Shown here: piece after piece, positions 1 through 10,800 of the stretch
How the letters are laid out: every line of letters starts with the position of its first letter
How positions within the stretch are numbered: position 1 is the stretch's first letter
Assembly: GCF_032118995.1 (NCBI RefSeq)
Contig: NC_092656.1
Coordinates: forward strand, 19,116,965-19,180,964
Source: Asterias amurensis
Taxonomy: Eukaryota; Echinodermata; Asteroidea; Forcipulatida; Asteriidae
DNA: 64,000 nucleotides
Direction: 5' to 3'
Translations under genes and position numbers: made by a program
Notes under the pieces: model-generated
Told to the model about the DNA's origin: nothing
Seen by the model: only the letters and a program-made list of their open reading frames with translations
Database searches by the model: none

Positions 1-320
1 GTTAGTGGGGGGGGGGGGCTCGTGCTGTACCAAATAAAGCTTAATTTACTACCTGGTTACTTGGCTAATATGCTGTACACCTCGCATTATTTTAGCAAGT
101 TAGGGGAGGGGGGTGTTGGTGTACAGAAAGGGGCTTATTTATTTGATGGTGGCTTGGCTAAAATGCTGTACATTTCTCATTATTTCAGCAGCTTAGGGGG
201 GCCTATTCTGTAACATAAACGGCTCAATCTACTGTTGCTAGGCTAAAATGCTAAACACTTGACCTTATCACGGCAGATTAGGAGGCCGTAATGCTGTAAC
301 ATAGGGGCTTATGCTGTGTG
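1..320. repeat. Degenerate minisatellite, about 90-bp unit
   Basis: At least three imperfect units are marked by the recurring phrase GGCTAAAATGCTGTAC near 62, 156 and 241. Each is followed by a CATTATTT..AGCA segment and a G-rich tail. The array runs off the left edge. No reading frame is conserved between units, so it is treated as non-coding. Confidence 0.55.
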
Positions 321-370
321 TGTGCGTACATTAACAGTTCATGTACACGTAGTATGGAGGTCCTTGATGC

Positions 371-734
371 TTAAAGCCAATATACACTTTCAGTAAACAG
401 TATTGTCCAAGTCCCACACTTCGCGTATCACGACTTATATATAAAATAACAAACTTGTGAAAATTTAGGCTCAATCGGTCATCAGAGTCGGGAGGAAATA
501 AACGGAAAACCCACTCTTGTTTCGTCGTGTCATGACATGTGTTTCAAATAAATGTGTAATTCATGCTAACAAGAATTTATATTGTTTTAATGTTTTCTCA
601 AAAAGTGAAGCATTTCATGGAACAATATTTCAAGAGAAGTCTTTCACCATTACTTTCTGTAAACCCTGTAAATTGTTTATAAATCTGTGAACTTTTTTTT
701 TTTGTTACCGAAAGTGTATAATCATTGGCTTTGG
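371..734. mobile_element. MITE, TTAA-B family
   Basis: This is a non-coding element starting at a TTAA with the end AAAGCCAATATACACTTTC. Its right end is a decayed inverted copy near 705-734. A second, better preserved copy lies at 57963-58343 in the opposite sense and is bounded by TTAA on both sides. The interior shares the phrase TTTGTTATTTTATAT and the nearby TTTCACAGG block with the TTAA-A family, so the two families are related. TTAA target sites are typical of piggyBac and Kolobok transposons; which one mobilised it is not visible. Confidence 0.75.
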
Positions 735-817
735 GGTTTTCTATGCACACAAAATGTACCATTTCATTTGCGGTTTTCTTCTACACATTTAAACCAAACC
801 TATTTCATCTAAGTGCT

Positions 818-1086
818 TTAAAGGCAGTGGACACTATTGGTAATTGTCAAAGACACGAAGTTGTGTGCTTTTAAATGCTTGATTTCGAGACCTCAAATTC
901 TAAACTTGAGGTCTCAAAATCAAATTCGTGGAAAATTACTTCTTTCTCGAAAAACTTTGTCACTTCAGAGGAAACCGTTTCTCACAGTGTTTTATACTAT
1001 CAACCTCTCCCCATAACTCGTTACCAAGTGAAGTTTTATGACAATAATAATTTTGAGTAATTACCAATAGTGTCCACTGCCTTTAA
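818..1086. mobile_element. MITE, TTAA-A family
   Basis: TTAA flanks both ends. The terminal repeat is AAAGGCAGTGGACACTATTG and its complement closes the element. The core is a hairpin of GATTTCGAGACCTCAAAT against its complement. This copy is shorter than the usual 385 bp because part of the left half is missing. Other copies are listed below. Confidence 0.85.
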
Positions 1087-1364
1087 GCTGTGTTGTCTTT
1101 GTCATGCTACCAACTTGTGTGCTTCTTATGGTCCATATAGTCTATGCTCTATTACCTTTAAGGACCACTTTGCATTGTCTGTCAATGTCTGTCTTTTTCT
1201 TTGTCATTAGCGCTCCCCATGTGAATGCAATGTCTGCTAAAAAAAAGTCATTCGCAAAATGTTTTAGCTACTGAAGGTAGGTTTTTGTACTAAAACATTG
1301 ATTTATGTCATGCTGCTAAAAAGTTGTTTTATCCTAGCACAGCAAAACAGTTTTTATTGGGTTG

Positions 1365-1365
<1 letters not shown>

Positions 1366-1397
<32 letters not shown>
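1366..1397. repeat. (TA)n microsatellite
   Basis: This is an uninterrupted TA run. A second, similar run lies at about 1832-1867. The two bracket the pair of SINE copies between them. Confidence 0.9.
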
Positions 1398-1399
<2 letters not shown>

Positions 1400-1705
1400 A
1401 ATAATAAACCACAAGGGAAACTGACTGGGTACATTTTAAAATGATTTTGGATTGAACAAAGAAAAATTGACTAGAGCAGGATTTGAACCAACGACCTCCG
1501 GATTAACGTGCCGGCGCTCTACCAACTGAGCTATCTAGCCCTATATTGGTGGTCTCCCAATTTTGTCAATATCTTTGTTCGGGGGGTGCCTGTCAGAAGC
1601 CGTTAAATCTCAAACTGCTGTGTAGCCAGGGATCACACCCAGGTAACGATACAACCTGGGAAGCGGCAGACAGGGGATCACCTTAAGGGGATGTGACTTT
1701 TTATA
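1396..1705 (-). mobile_element. tRNA-derived SINE, near full length
   Basis: On the minus strand it starts with a CCCAGGTTGTATCG..GTGTGATCCCTGG head. A tRNA-like body follows, with A box TAGCTCAGTTGG and B box GGTTCAAATCC, then a tail with GTTTCCCTTGTGGTTTATT. The acceptor and D stems still pair, but the T stem does not, so this is a SINE and not a working tRNA gene. Related copies lie at 1706-1833, 50379-50592, 57862-57962 and 59038-59232. Confidence 0.75.
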
Positions 1706-1830
1706 TCAGATATCAAATAATAAACCACAAGGGAAACTTGATTGGGTACATTTTTAAATGGTTTAGGATTGGACAAAGAAAAATTGACTGGAGCGGGATT
1801 TGAACCAATAACCTCCGGTTTAACGTGCCG

Positions 1831-1833
<3 letters not shown>
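1706..1833 (-). mobile_element. tRNA-derived SINE, truncated
   Basis: This is the same family as the preceding copy and in the same orientation. It holds the 3' tail and the part of the tRNA-like body with the B box, and is cut off in a (TA)n run. The head-to-tail arrangement suggests insertion of one copy next to the other, or a local duplication. Confidence 0.65.
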
Positions 1834-1875
<42 letters not shown>

Positions 1876-2214
1876 TACATGCAAGAACAACAAATATTCA
1901 CAAGTTTTTCAAAGTAATTCTCTGAACTAAAATCTGACAAATGACTGAATGAAGTATTTTACACTCATTTTTTAATTTTTCATAACATCAATGTCAGTAT
2001 TTCATCATCATGTTTCTTTTGGCAATGTTTATATTACACAGCGTAATTGAAATGTTTTCCCATTCCCAAAACTTCTTGTTAGGCTCCTTTTAAGGCACAC
2101 ACACAACAAAATTATATTTATCCTGGATTAGTCTGTATGTTTGTTTTTTATTTTTTGTTGGAGTGTTTGTTTGGTTGTTTGTTTGTTGGTTTCTTTGTTT
2201 GTTTCTTTGTTTGT

Positions 2215-2440
2215 TTAGATGACATTCCCTTCAAGGGAACTCCAGGAGATGGCAACGGCCAATCTCTCTCATACAAACACTGGTTTATTGTCTATGGTTA
2301 TGATTATGAATTGCACACGCCAAGAATTAATTATTCAGTAACTAGACGACAATACTTATTCATTGTGGAATTAGCGGTAAGCTTGGGGATTCGAACCCAC
2401 AACCTTGTAATTGCAAGTCCTGCAGTGGAGTCCTTTTGAA
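2215..2440 (-). mobile_element. SINE-like sequence with tRNA T-arm
   Basis: The minus strand contains GGGTTCGAATCCCC, a good B box, in a 225-bp block that carries no open frame of interest. The A-box part is weak. A similar B box occurs at about 8985. The call rests on the B box alone, so it is tentative. Confidence 0.4.
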
Positions 2441-3684
2441 ATAACATCATTTATTTTAATTGATTTGATTCTGATGCAGGGGGATCCAAACAAGACATGC
2501 AGTGTGATGTAAAACGATGACGGTGCCGTGATGTCTCAGGTACAACTGCTACATCCGAGGAATGGTTTAAATTGCTTGCTTGCTGGGAAGACCGTAAATA
2601 AACAAGTATTTCCTTTAAAATAGTTGATGCTCTCTCAAGAAAAAAGATTGACTTGTATTATAAAGTCATTGCATTGCGAAATAGAAAAAGAAAAGTTACA
2701 TTTGTTGTGAAAGTACTTTGAGGTTAAAGATGTGGAACTATTAGATTTGATGACGGTTATGGGTGCATGCGATAATAGGCCTTAAGCCTGCTCACAAGAG
2801 GGAGCCCTTGTGGTAACACCGTGAAAGTTATCCGCATAAAAATAACATGATGAAAAGAGGTGCACAGCAGGCGCCGACCTAGTCGTGGTCAGCATTTCCC
2901 GGGTTCTATTTCTGTGAAATAAGCATTTCAATAATACATTTTTGTATTCAATAGTTTGTGCTTTCTGTTTGATATCTACAGGTTACAGTGTGGACTGTAT
3001 TTTTGGTATTATACCTAAGACATTTTTAATAAGCATATACACAAATACAACCAAAGCATTATTATTTTGTGCAGTGGTACTTATTAGTTGTATAGACGAC
3101 CGTCCACACACTCGAAGACGAAGCTTTTCTTAATTCCACCTTTGCCGAACGGAAAAACCAATTCAACTTGATATATAAATTATGTGACGGCAGCTGAGAA
3201 AAAAACTCAATAAATAATGTTATGGAAAACATTTTTTCCAGTTTATTTTTTGAAGAAAAAGTTAACTTTAAAGTGTTCTATTTCGTATAACAATGAAAAA
3301 ATTGTTTTGGGAATTGTTGGTGGTGGCAGACTTTCCAGGTTCATGTAAATCCAAAAGTTCTAAAAAATTAACATAACTGGTTTTATCTGCCGTCAGCTAC
3401 TGCTAGCAACCCAGACTCCAAGATTGATACTTATATAATATATCTGCAACACTTGAAAACGATTCTTTGAAATTCACCATGTAGTTTTTGCGAACTACAA
3501 CTTGAAGTGTGGAGTACGTTATTTAAGCCTACCTGACTATAATGTGAACTGGTGCTTAAGGATCAAGGTGTTTGGGCTCAAGGGGTTTAGAGTGGCTTGT
3601 GATTGGTTAGCCTTACCGGCATCACCCACCGATACCCAGAAGGTTTAGATTAGTCCTTTCTTCTCTTACTTGCGGTCGATTGCC
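2441..3684. other. AT-rich spacer, nothing recognised
   Basis: This is about 1.2 kb without a convincing open frame, splice-bounded exon or repeat that recurs elsewhere in the window. Confidence 0.5.
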
Positions 3685-4072
3685 TTAAAGGCAGTGGGCA
3701 CTATTGGTAATGCCTCAAAATAATTATTAGCATGAAACCTTTCTTGGTGACAAGTAATGGGGAGAGGTTGGTGGTATAAAACATTGTGAGAAACAGCTCC
3801 CTCTGAAGTGCCATAGTTTTGGAGAAAGAAGTAATTTTCCATGAATTTGATTTCGAGACCTCAAGTTTAGAAATTTGAGGTCTCGAAATCAACCATCTAA
3901 ACGCACACAACTTGGTGTGACAAGGGTGTTTACTTCTTTCATTATTATCTTGCAACTTTGATGACCGATTGAGCTGAAATTTTCACAGGTTTGTTATTTC
4001 ATGCATATGTTGAGATACACCAACTGTGAAGATTAGTCTTTGACAATTACCAATAGTGTCCACTGCCTTTAA
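3685..4072. mobile_element. MITE, TTAA-A family, full length
   Basis: TTAA bounds both ends, the terminal repeats are inverted, and the central hairpin of GAGACCTCAAGTTTAGAA type is intact. The length of 388 bp is typical of this family. It lies upstream of the ADAMTS gene. Confidence 0.85.
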
Positions 4073-4602
4073 AGGAAAAGCTCTCTGGGATTGGTTAATG
4101 GGTTATCAATCCCAATGAAACAGGTTACACCACGGATGAAATAAGGCCATGTGCAAACTGGCAACTATGGCTAAGCCATAGGCATCGGTACAATTATGAA
4201 GGAAGAAGTAGATTTCTTATAATGTGTCTTGAAATCTCATTTGTATCCATTGATTATGAAATAATCCGAGTTGCCCACACTCCAAATCAATGTTAAGAAA
4301 TTATCCTTTATTCTTGTCAAAACCTTTGCAGTTATTGCCTACATTTCAAGTTAAACTTAGATCACTGATATTTGTTGATTTCAAAGACTTTCAAGTTTAG
4401 TTGTGTATTCCTGTTATAATATGCATGAGATCATGCTGAAGTAATGACCAATGATTTATTGCAAATGTAACATCTATTAGTTCAATGATTTATTATAAAC
4501 CTTTGATATTATAGCAGGATAGCATCATGACGTTGTGATGTAGCACAAAGGGGTAACAATGGTCTCAGAGGTCAAATTTGAGTTCTGTGATGCACTCATT
4601 TT

Positions 4603-4752
4603 CCAACAGGAGATTTTCAGGGACGATAGGTGGCAGCAGACTTACCAGGTAAATCCATTGTTCTCTGAATTATGCGCATGTTCACAACTACGTAAACAAT
4701 GGACATTTACCCGTTAACCATGCTGCCACCTACCGCTGGAAAGGCTCCCATA
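4603..4752. mobile_element. Palindromic MITE with CTCF-like arms (copy 1)
   Basis: The inverted arms centre on AGGTGGCAGCAGACTTACC and GCTGCCACCTACC, about 95 bp apart, with an ATGCGCATG core in the loop. This is the most decayed of three copies; the others are at 28045-28196 and 58662-58806. Confidence 0.7.
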
Positions 4753-6518
4753 GAGTCGTCATGATATGGAGAGGAGAAATGACAAGTTGCTTTCGTAAGG
4801 ACTTCTTATTGGAAAATGAGTGGAACACAAAACTGAATTTGACCTTGCAGCCACATTCTGAATTGGGGTCATATTGTCTCCATCTAATTGCTTTGTAAAT
4901 TTGAGCTTCATAAAAAAAAGGTATTTTTGTTGTATCTTGAGACAATCCTATAGGCCTATAGGAATGAAAAACTTCTAGAGTAACAACACTTAAAGGGCTA
5001 GTAGTCGTAGTTTTTGTTAACATGTTTTCTTTTTTAATGATAGATTATATCGATTTTGAGTAGCTTGTTTTTTTAAACTAGAAGCGATTTACAGGGCTGA
5101 ACTTTAAGTTTAATTTTTTGCTGGTCGTAGTTCGTTATATATTTATGGAGTACCTATAATCTTTATTACATATTACTAACATCTAACACTTGCTTTTATA
5201 ATTCCAATAACTTACTACTTTTCTTTGCCAGGGTTTACAATAAGTAGATGGCAATCAAAAAGAGAGACTACTATTTCAGGGTTGAAGCTAAACAACTTTT
5301 TTTTTTTTTTTACAAAAGCATTAGGCCTATTTAGTGCTTTTCACTTGCCAGAGTCTTGTTTTATTTGAAGTCAAACTTAAACAATATTATATTCCATACC
5401 GAAATATAAAATGCCCAAACTTTGCTCATTTAAAGAACAATCTAATGTTTAATGAAAAATATACATTTTAGAAAATGTGCATATTGTTTGTATTTTTTGC
5501 GTACATTAAACAATAAAAGTCCAACAAAATTTATAAACAAAAGATAAATCTAATCCACAAAAAAAGTATTTAATATTTTGTGTCATTAACTAGAGTAAAA
5601 GCAAATAATAAAATCTCTCCACGAAATACAGTAAAGTTGTTATTTCCTGATAACGTTAATAAAAAATAATGATGATAAACAACACAACGTTCTCATTATT
5701 TTATTAGTAATATTCTTTTATGTATTCAAATATCAAAAACTTTATTAAAAGCTTTAGTTCAGTAGCACCTGTGACGGCTAATTCAACTAACTTTTATAGT
5801 TGTACTAAAAAAGAATAATTGACTATGTAAACCTTAAAACTCCAAATTTATAATTGTATCTGAAATTCAATAACACCCCTGTATTTATTTTATTTCCTTT
5901 CTATTCATTATCAATACTGAATGGTTAACAGTTTTCTTTGTTTGTTAAGATGTTAGGTAATGTCTGTTATTATGCAATTCATAATCGAGGTAGAACAGAC
6001 GCAAGTCCAAATTTTGACTTTTGGAGATGGCCTTGTTGGAGTTGTGAATTGTTTTCTGATGTTTTGATATGAATAAAATGCTTTTAGAACGTGCCTGCCC
6101 AAAACACGTGTATGCGTCTATTTATTTATTCCTATGGTGTGATTGGCAGTTAGTCAATACTAGTTTGGAAGATTGAAAGTAACTTACAAGGTGTAAAGAC
6201 TATCATGGTATTACGTGCCCTCTTGAACCTTTTCGCTTGAAATGCTACATTTATTTGAGAAGTGAGAAGTGTTTTTTTTTTTTCTCAAGTAGGATTTGAA
6301 ACTTTGCATGGTGGGAGTATTAGGTGCTGTTTGCGTAGCACTTTGTGTAAATTTCTTTGAGTAGTGTTGGTTCTGAAAAAACCGGTGGTTGACAACTCAA
6401 TGTTCACGACACATTCTGTGTGTAGTGTTTTCAAGCAATGCTTTTAGCTTCTGATTTTAAAATATCGAAAGAACAAACGCATGGCCAACCCAAATTGGCT
6501 CTCATGTTCGTTGTTTGA
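4753..6518. other. AT-rich intergenic DNA, nothing recognised
   Basis: I found no exon with matching splice phases and no repeat that I could match elsewhere. There are several poly(T) and poly(A) runs. Confidence 0.5.
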
Positions 6519-6535
6519 CCACTAGAGGGCGCACC
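6519..6535 (+). promoter_or_regulatory. CTCF-like motif
   Basis: The sequence CCACTAGAGGGCGCACC fits the conserved bilaterian CTCF core (CC-x-x-YAG-R-K-GGC). It lies about 1.2 kb upstream of the ADAMTS start codon. Binding is inferred from the motif alone. Confidence 0.45.
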
Positions 6536-7703
6536 GTTAAGGAGAAGGAGTTCTTGGAACTCTAAGCAGACACCGACAACGGAACAAGTTATTCACCTCT
6601 CAGTTGTGACGTCCAAAGTTACAACAGTTCCTCCTGAGAACAGGATGTTTTCCTTTACTTGTGCTTTCGTGAATGTAATTTCAAGCGGCTCTGGCGTGTA
6701 ACCTATATAGACAAAATATCGCCATTTCATTGGAAGTGAAATGAACCGTCGAGTTCAAGGAAACAAACAGTGTGTTTTACTCCGACCAGATTTACAACTA
6801 GAACCAATAGAGGTAGAAATATTCATGGCAGAACGGATATCTCCCGATGATACCATTGCTCTGTGGTACGCAAGAAAGATAATAACATGTCTTTGCTAGA
6901 TCTGTACCATGTGTTTCCCCACCCTAAATTGAGCTTCGAACATGCTTCAACAATAAAGCAAAAGTATCGCTTCAACATCCTTGAATAATAGAGCGAGGCT
7001 TGAATACAATCAATGGACACCCCGTGTTCGTTTACCAGGGCCAACAACAATTATTAATACCCACTGATCTCCATTGTTTTTCATGCAACTAGAAGCAACT
7101 AGAAGTAACCAGCACCTTTCCTATAGTCTTTAGATCTGGTGTTGATTTGTATGTGCAGCCTTGGCTACTACTTCGTATCAAATACCAAGCATGCCAAGAA
7201 CCCTTGTGGACAGCGTGTATAACTTCAATCAACTATCCAAACCATGACGTCACACGATGCAGTGATGACAAGATCGTCCCCCCGCTGGTGGAGTTCTACT
7301 ACGCCTCCATTCATACCCAGCACTGAACAGCAACAGTTAGCCCCATCATCACTGGGGGTTGTACCATTTATCAAGCTGTGATGTTTGTTTGGGTCCTAAC
7401 GTTGTTCCCACATTTTGACAGTTAACCAGTTTGAGATCGCGGTGTCGAAGGGGTGAATTTGAGGCTCGCACAGCGCCGCATAAGACAGGGTGATTACCGA
7501 CTGTGGTGTAGTATCATTAGGTGATGCTCGCTCAGTGAGGAAACTCCACGGACCGAGCCATGCCATAGGATATCAACTAGCCACCAAACACTTTAAAATT
7601 TCATCGCAGTTCCATCACCGGGAAGGTTTTTCTTGCAAATCTGTTTCGACTAATGTATTTATTGGCGTCTGGATAACACAACTCATTTGATTGGTGAAAA
7701 ACA
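6536..7703 (+). promoter_or_regulatory. Presumed promoter and 5' UTR region of the ADAMTS gene
   Basis: This stretch precedes the first coding exon. It is less AT-rich than its surroundings, especially at 7200-7600. I found no TATA box at a fixed distance from the start codon, and an upstream non-coding exon cannot be excluded. Confidence 0.35.
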
Positions 7704-7821
7704 ATGTTTGTCTGCTTATCAAGAAAGATGTTGCCAACTTGCTACTTATTGTTGATGGTTCTATGCATCTGCAGGACTATGCCGACGAAAAACAACTTCA
7801 AATTAAATCATCCAAAACAAG
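7704..7821 (+). CDS. ADAMTS12-like: ADAMTS exon 1: start codon and signal peptide
   Basis: Two in-frame ATGs (7704 and 7728) precede the hydrophobic run [14 protein letters not shown], a convincing secretory signal. The second ATG gives the more typical signal length. The exon ends in phase 1 at a GTATGAG donor. This joins exactly to exon 2, which needs one base, and the first joined codon reads Ala. It was found by phase matching and hydrophobicity, not by homology, so it is the least certain exon of the gene. Confidence 0.75.
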
Positions 7822-10800
7822 GTATGAGTGTCAAATAGAATTTGTTTAAATAGAGTTATGCATTTTGTTTGTTGACTTTTGTTTGCCAAATTTAAAAGGG
7901 CATAATATTTTGATGGTGTGTTTTGTCTCCAAAGTACACCAGAAGGGTGCATGGTGCGTTCTTATTGCTAACTTCCTTTTTTCCATCCAACGGGGAGTAC
8001 TGTTTGAGCTGAAGTGTGCCGCGGGCGTAAGATGGGTATCTCTGACTGAGTTGAGAATATTATGTGCACGGGACGCCATTTCAGTAAGCAACTCTTTTGA
8101 CGCAGCAAGACATCAGTGCATACGAGGACCACTGTTACCAATGATAAAACAAATTATGCTTGCTGAAATGCTGCCACATGTAATTTACCTTTCAACGAAA
8201 GAGACTATGTTCCATAATGTGCCGTCCGTACAATCTTTTGTGTTAAATTTGCATCTTGTCATTCTTTTCAACATGACACTGTAATCTTATTGTATTGCCT
8301 GGTAACCTATGACGTATCATGTAGGCCTATAGCCTTTATTTGGATCCAATGAAACCAGGAATAGAAATTGTTAAGAAATTTCACATAGATAATAATACAC
8401 TTTTCATACCAAACGGAATTCAAATCATAGCACGCACCTCTCACTCCCATTTAAGTATTTTCTTCGTTGAACAATCCCAATGTTTTGTTATCTCCAAAAG
8501 TTCACCCTTTGGTAAGTTGCCAATTGGAATGTACACAAATACCCTGAATGTGCGTATTATAAACAATACCCCCAATGGTCCAATGTTGAACTGTCATATT
8601 AGTATATAAAAAACACTATTCCAATGTTGAACCATGACATGTCATGGTACAATATAAACAGCACTTTGGTCCAATGTTGAACTGTCATGTTAGAGTACAT
8701 ATAAACAATATGGTCCAATGTTGAACTGTCATGTTATACATAAACAACACTGTGGTTCAATGTTGAACTGTCATGTTAGAACATAAACAACACTATACGG
8801 TTCAATGTTGAACTCATGTATACATAAACAGCACTATGGTCAAAAGTTGAACTGTGATGTTAGTACATAAACATCACTACGGTTCAATGTTGAACTGTCA
8901 TGTTAGTACATAAACAACATGGTCCAATGTTAAACTGTCATGAAAGTGGAAAGTGAAATCAGCAGTAAATTTGGTAGGATTCGAACCCACAACCTTGTTT
9001 CTGTCAAATCAACTCACACAGGCTTAGAAGTTGAACTATGGTCTTCATTTATTAAGAGAGGCCATCAGTAAAGTGGTATACTAACAAGATGGTAGATCGC
9101 GGCTAGAAGTAAATCTCAAAGGCCCGTCGACTTGGCAAGTGATTTCCTCCCAATTGGGTGGTATGCCACAGGTTGTTATGTTGTTTTTCGATTCACACTT
9201 TTAGCCCGCTAGGCAATTGGGGATGGGATAGGAGGAGAAAAAACATCAGCTGCGCGACCTTGGAGGAATGAAGACGATGAGTCTAAAGAGGCTAAAGATG
9301 TGGTGTAAGACCATTAGTCTCTCTTTTTGTAACAAGAACATTCCATGGCATTTTCTGGCAGGCAAGATACACGTGGTTGTAAGGGAAATTTTACATTATG
9401 TGTCATAATTTCCACATAAACTTAGCAGCTTTATATGCGACTCTAGTTTTAAGTGTTCTCCAATCTAAGTATGTGCAGAGATGTCATTGCTCCATCCTAA
9501 TTAAACCCGCCCGGCAACAACCCAGCCGTTGTCCCTGAATTTATAAACTCATTATTTTCTAAAATGGCAGCTAACTCTTTCAATGTGTTTCGCCATTTCA
9601 ATTGTGCTAGCCAGCGGTGGTATCGTCTGGTATCGTTTAGGCATCCTATCTGGAATCAATGATACCTTACACTCTCCGTTTATCTGTAATCACATTGTGG
9701 ATCAGTAATTCGGACAGTCCCTTCTGGTGGATTTGTGACCCTTCTTTCCGACCTCTGTGGCGGTTTCAACTTTCCGCCGTGTTCAGGTTCCCGAATGACC
9801 AAAAACGGTAACATTACGTCATGCGACACCTGCGCGCACAGCAAGCGAAAGTAGTCAATGTTAGTGCCGTAGTCCCGGAAAATTGAACACGGCGGAAGAC
9901 TGAAACCGCCACACCTCCAACACCTAACTCATTTCCTTTTTCATTTTGTCACTCCTAGTTCACAACCCTCACGACAAAAACAAAAAGGCGCCTTTTAAAA
10001 TATCCCCCATTTGGGAGACCCACTTCTTTTGTTTTCCGTCACCTTCCGATCACCGAATACCTGGCTCGGACACAATATTGTGATGAATTTCGTAGACATT
10101 TTAAATATTTTGTTCCCTAAAAGAAAACAAAAAAATACAATGAAAACGTTTACCATGCTGTGTCTCCTTTACAACTGATATAACTGACAAGGTTTTAATG
10201 CAGTCGCATCCAAGTGACATCAGGTTGTACAAAAACAAATAGTGCTCCACTTTTTTCAAGTCGTGGATGGAGGTTGCAGGCCATGCCCACCCGAACAGCC
10301 AATACGTGTTTAAAGGCACTGGACACTATTGGGAATTACTCAAAACAATTGTTACCTACTTCGCAACAAGCAATGGAGAGCTGTTGACAGTAAACAACAT
10401 TGTGAGAAACAGCTATCTCTGGATAGTTTTTTGGGGGAAATCTGAAATCACACAGCTTGTGCAAAAAGGGTGTTTTTCTTCCATTATTCTCTCGTAACTT
10501 TAAAGGGTGTTTTTCTTCCATTATTCTCTCGTAACTTCGAGGAACAATCGAGTTCAAGTTTTCACAGGTTTATCATTTTATGCATAAGTTGAGATAGGCC
10601 CCTACACCAAGTGAGAAGACTGTTTTTTGACAATTACTAAAGGTGTCCAGTGCCTTTAATGGGGGACTCAAGAACATCAAGTCATAATGTGTTTGAAATC
10701 GACTTGACCCACTGGCCTAAAAACAACAGGGGCACACAGTGCAGTTGTACCATCGTCATCTTGACATTGCTCTGCAAGCCCCTGAAGCACTGGGCGGTAT

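Noticed and set aside
8577-8942. CRISPR-like repeat-spacer pattern
   Set aside because: The repeats vary in length and sequence with no unique spacers of constant size, and the DNA is eukaryotic. It is a minisatellite.
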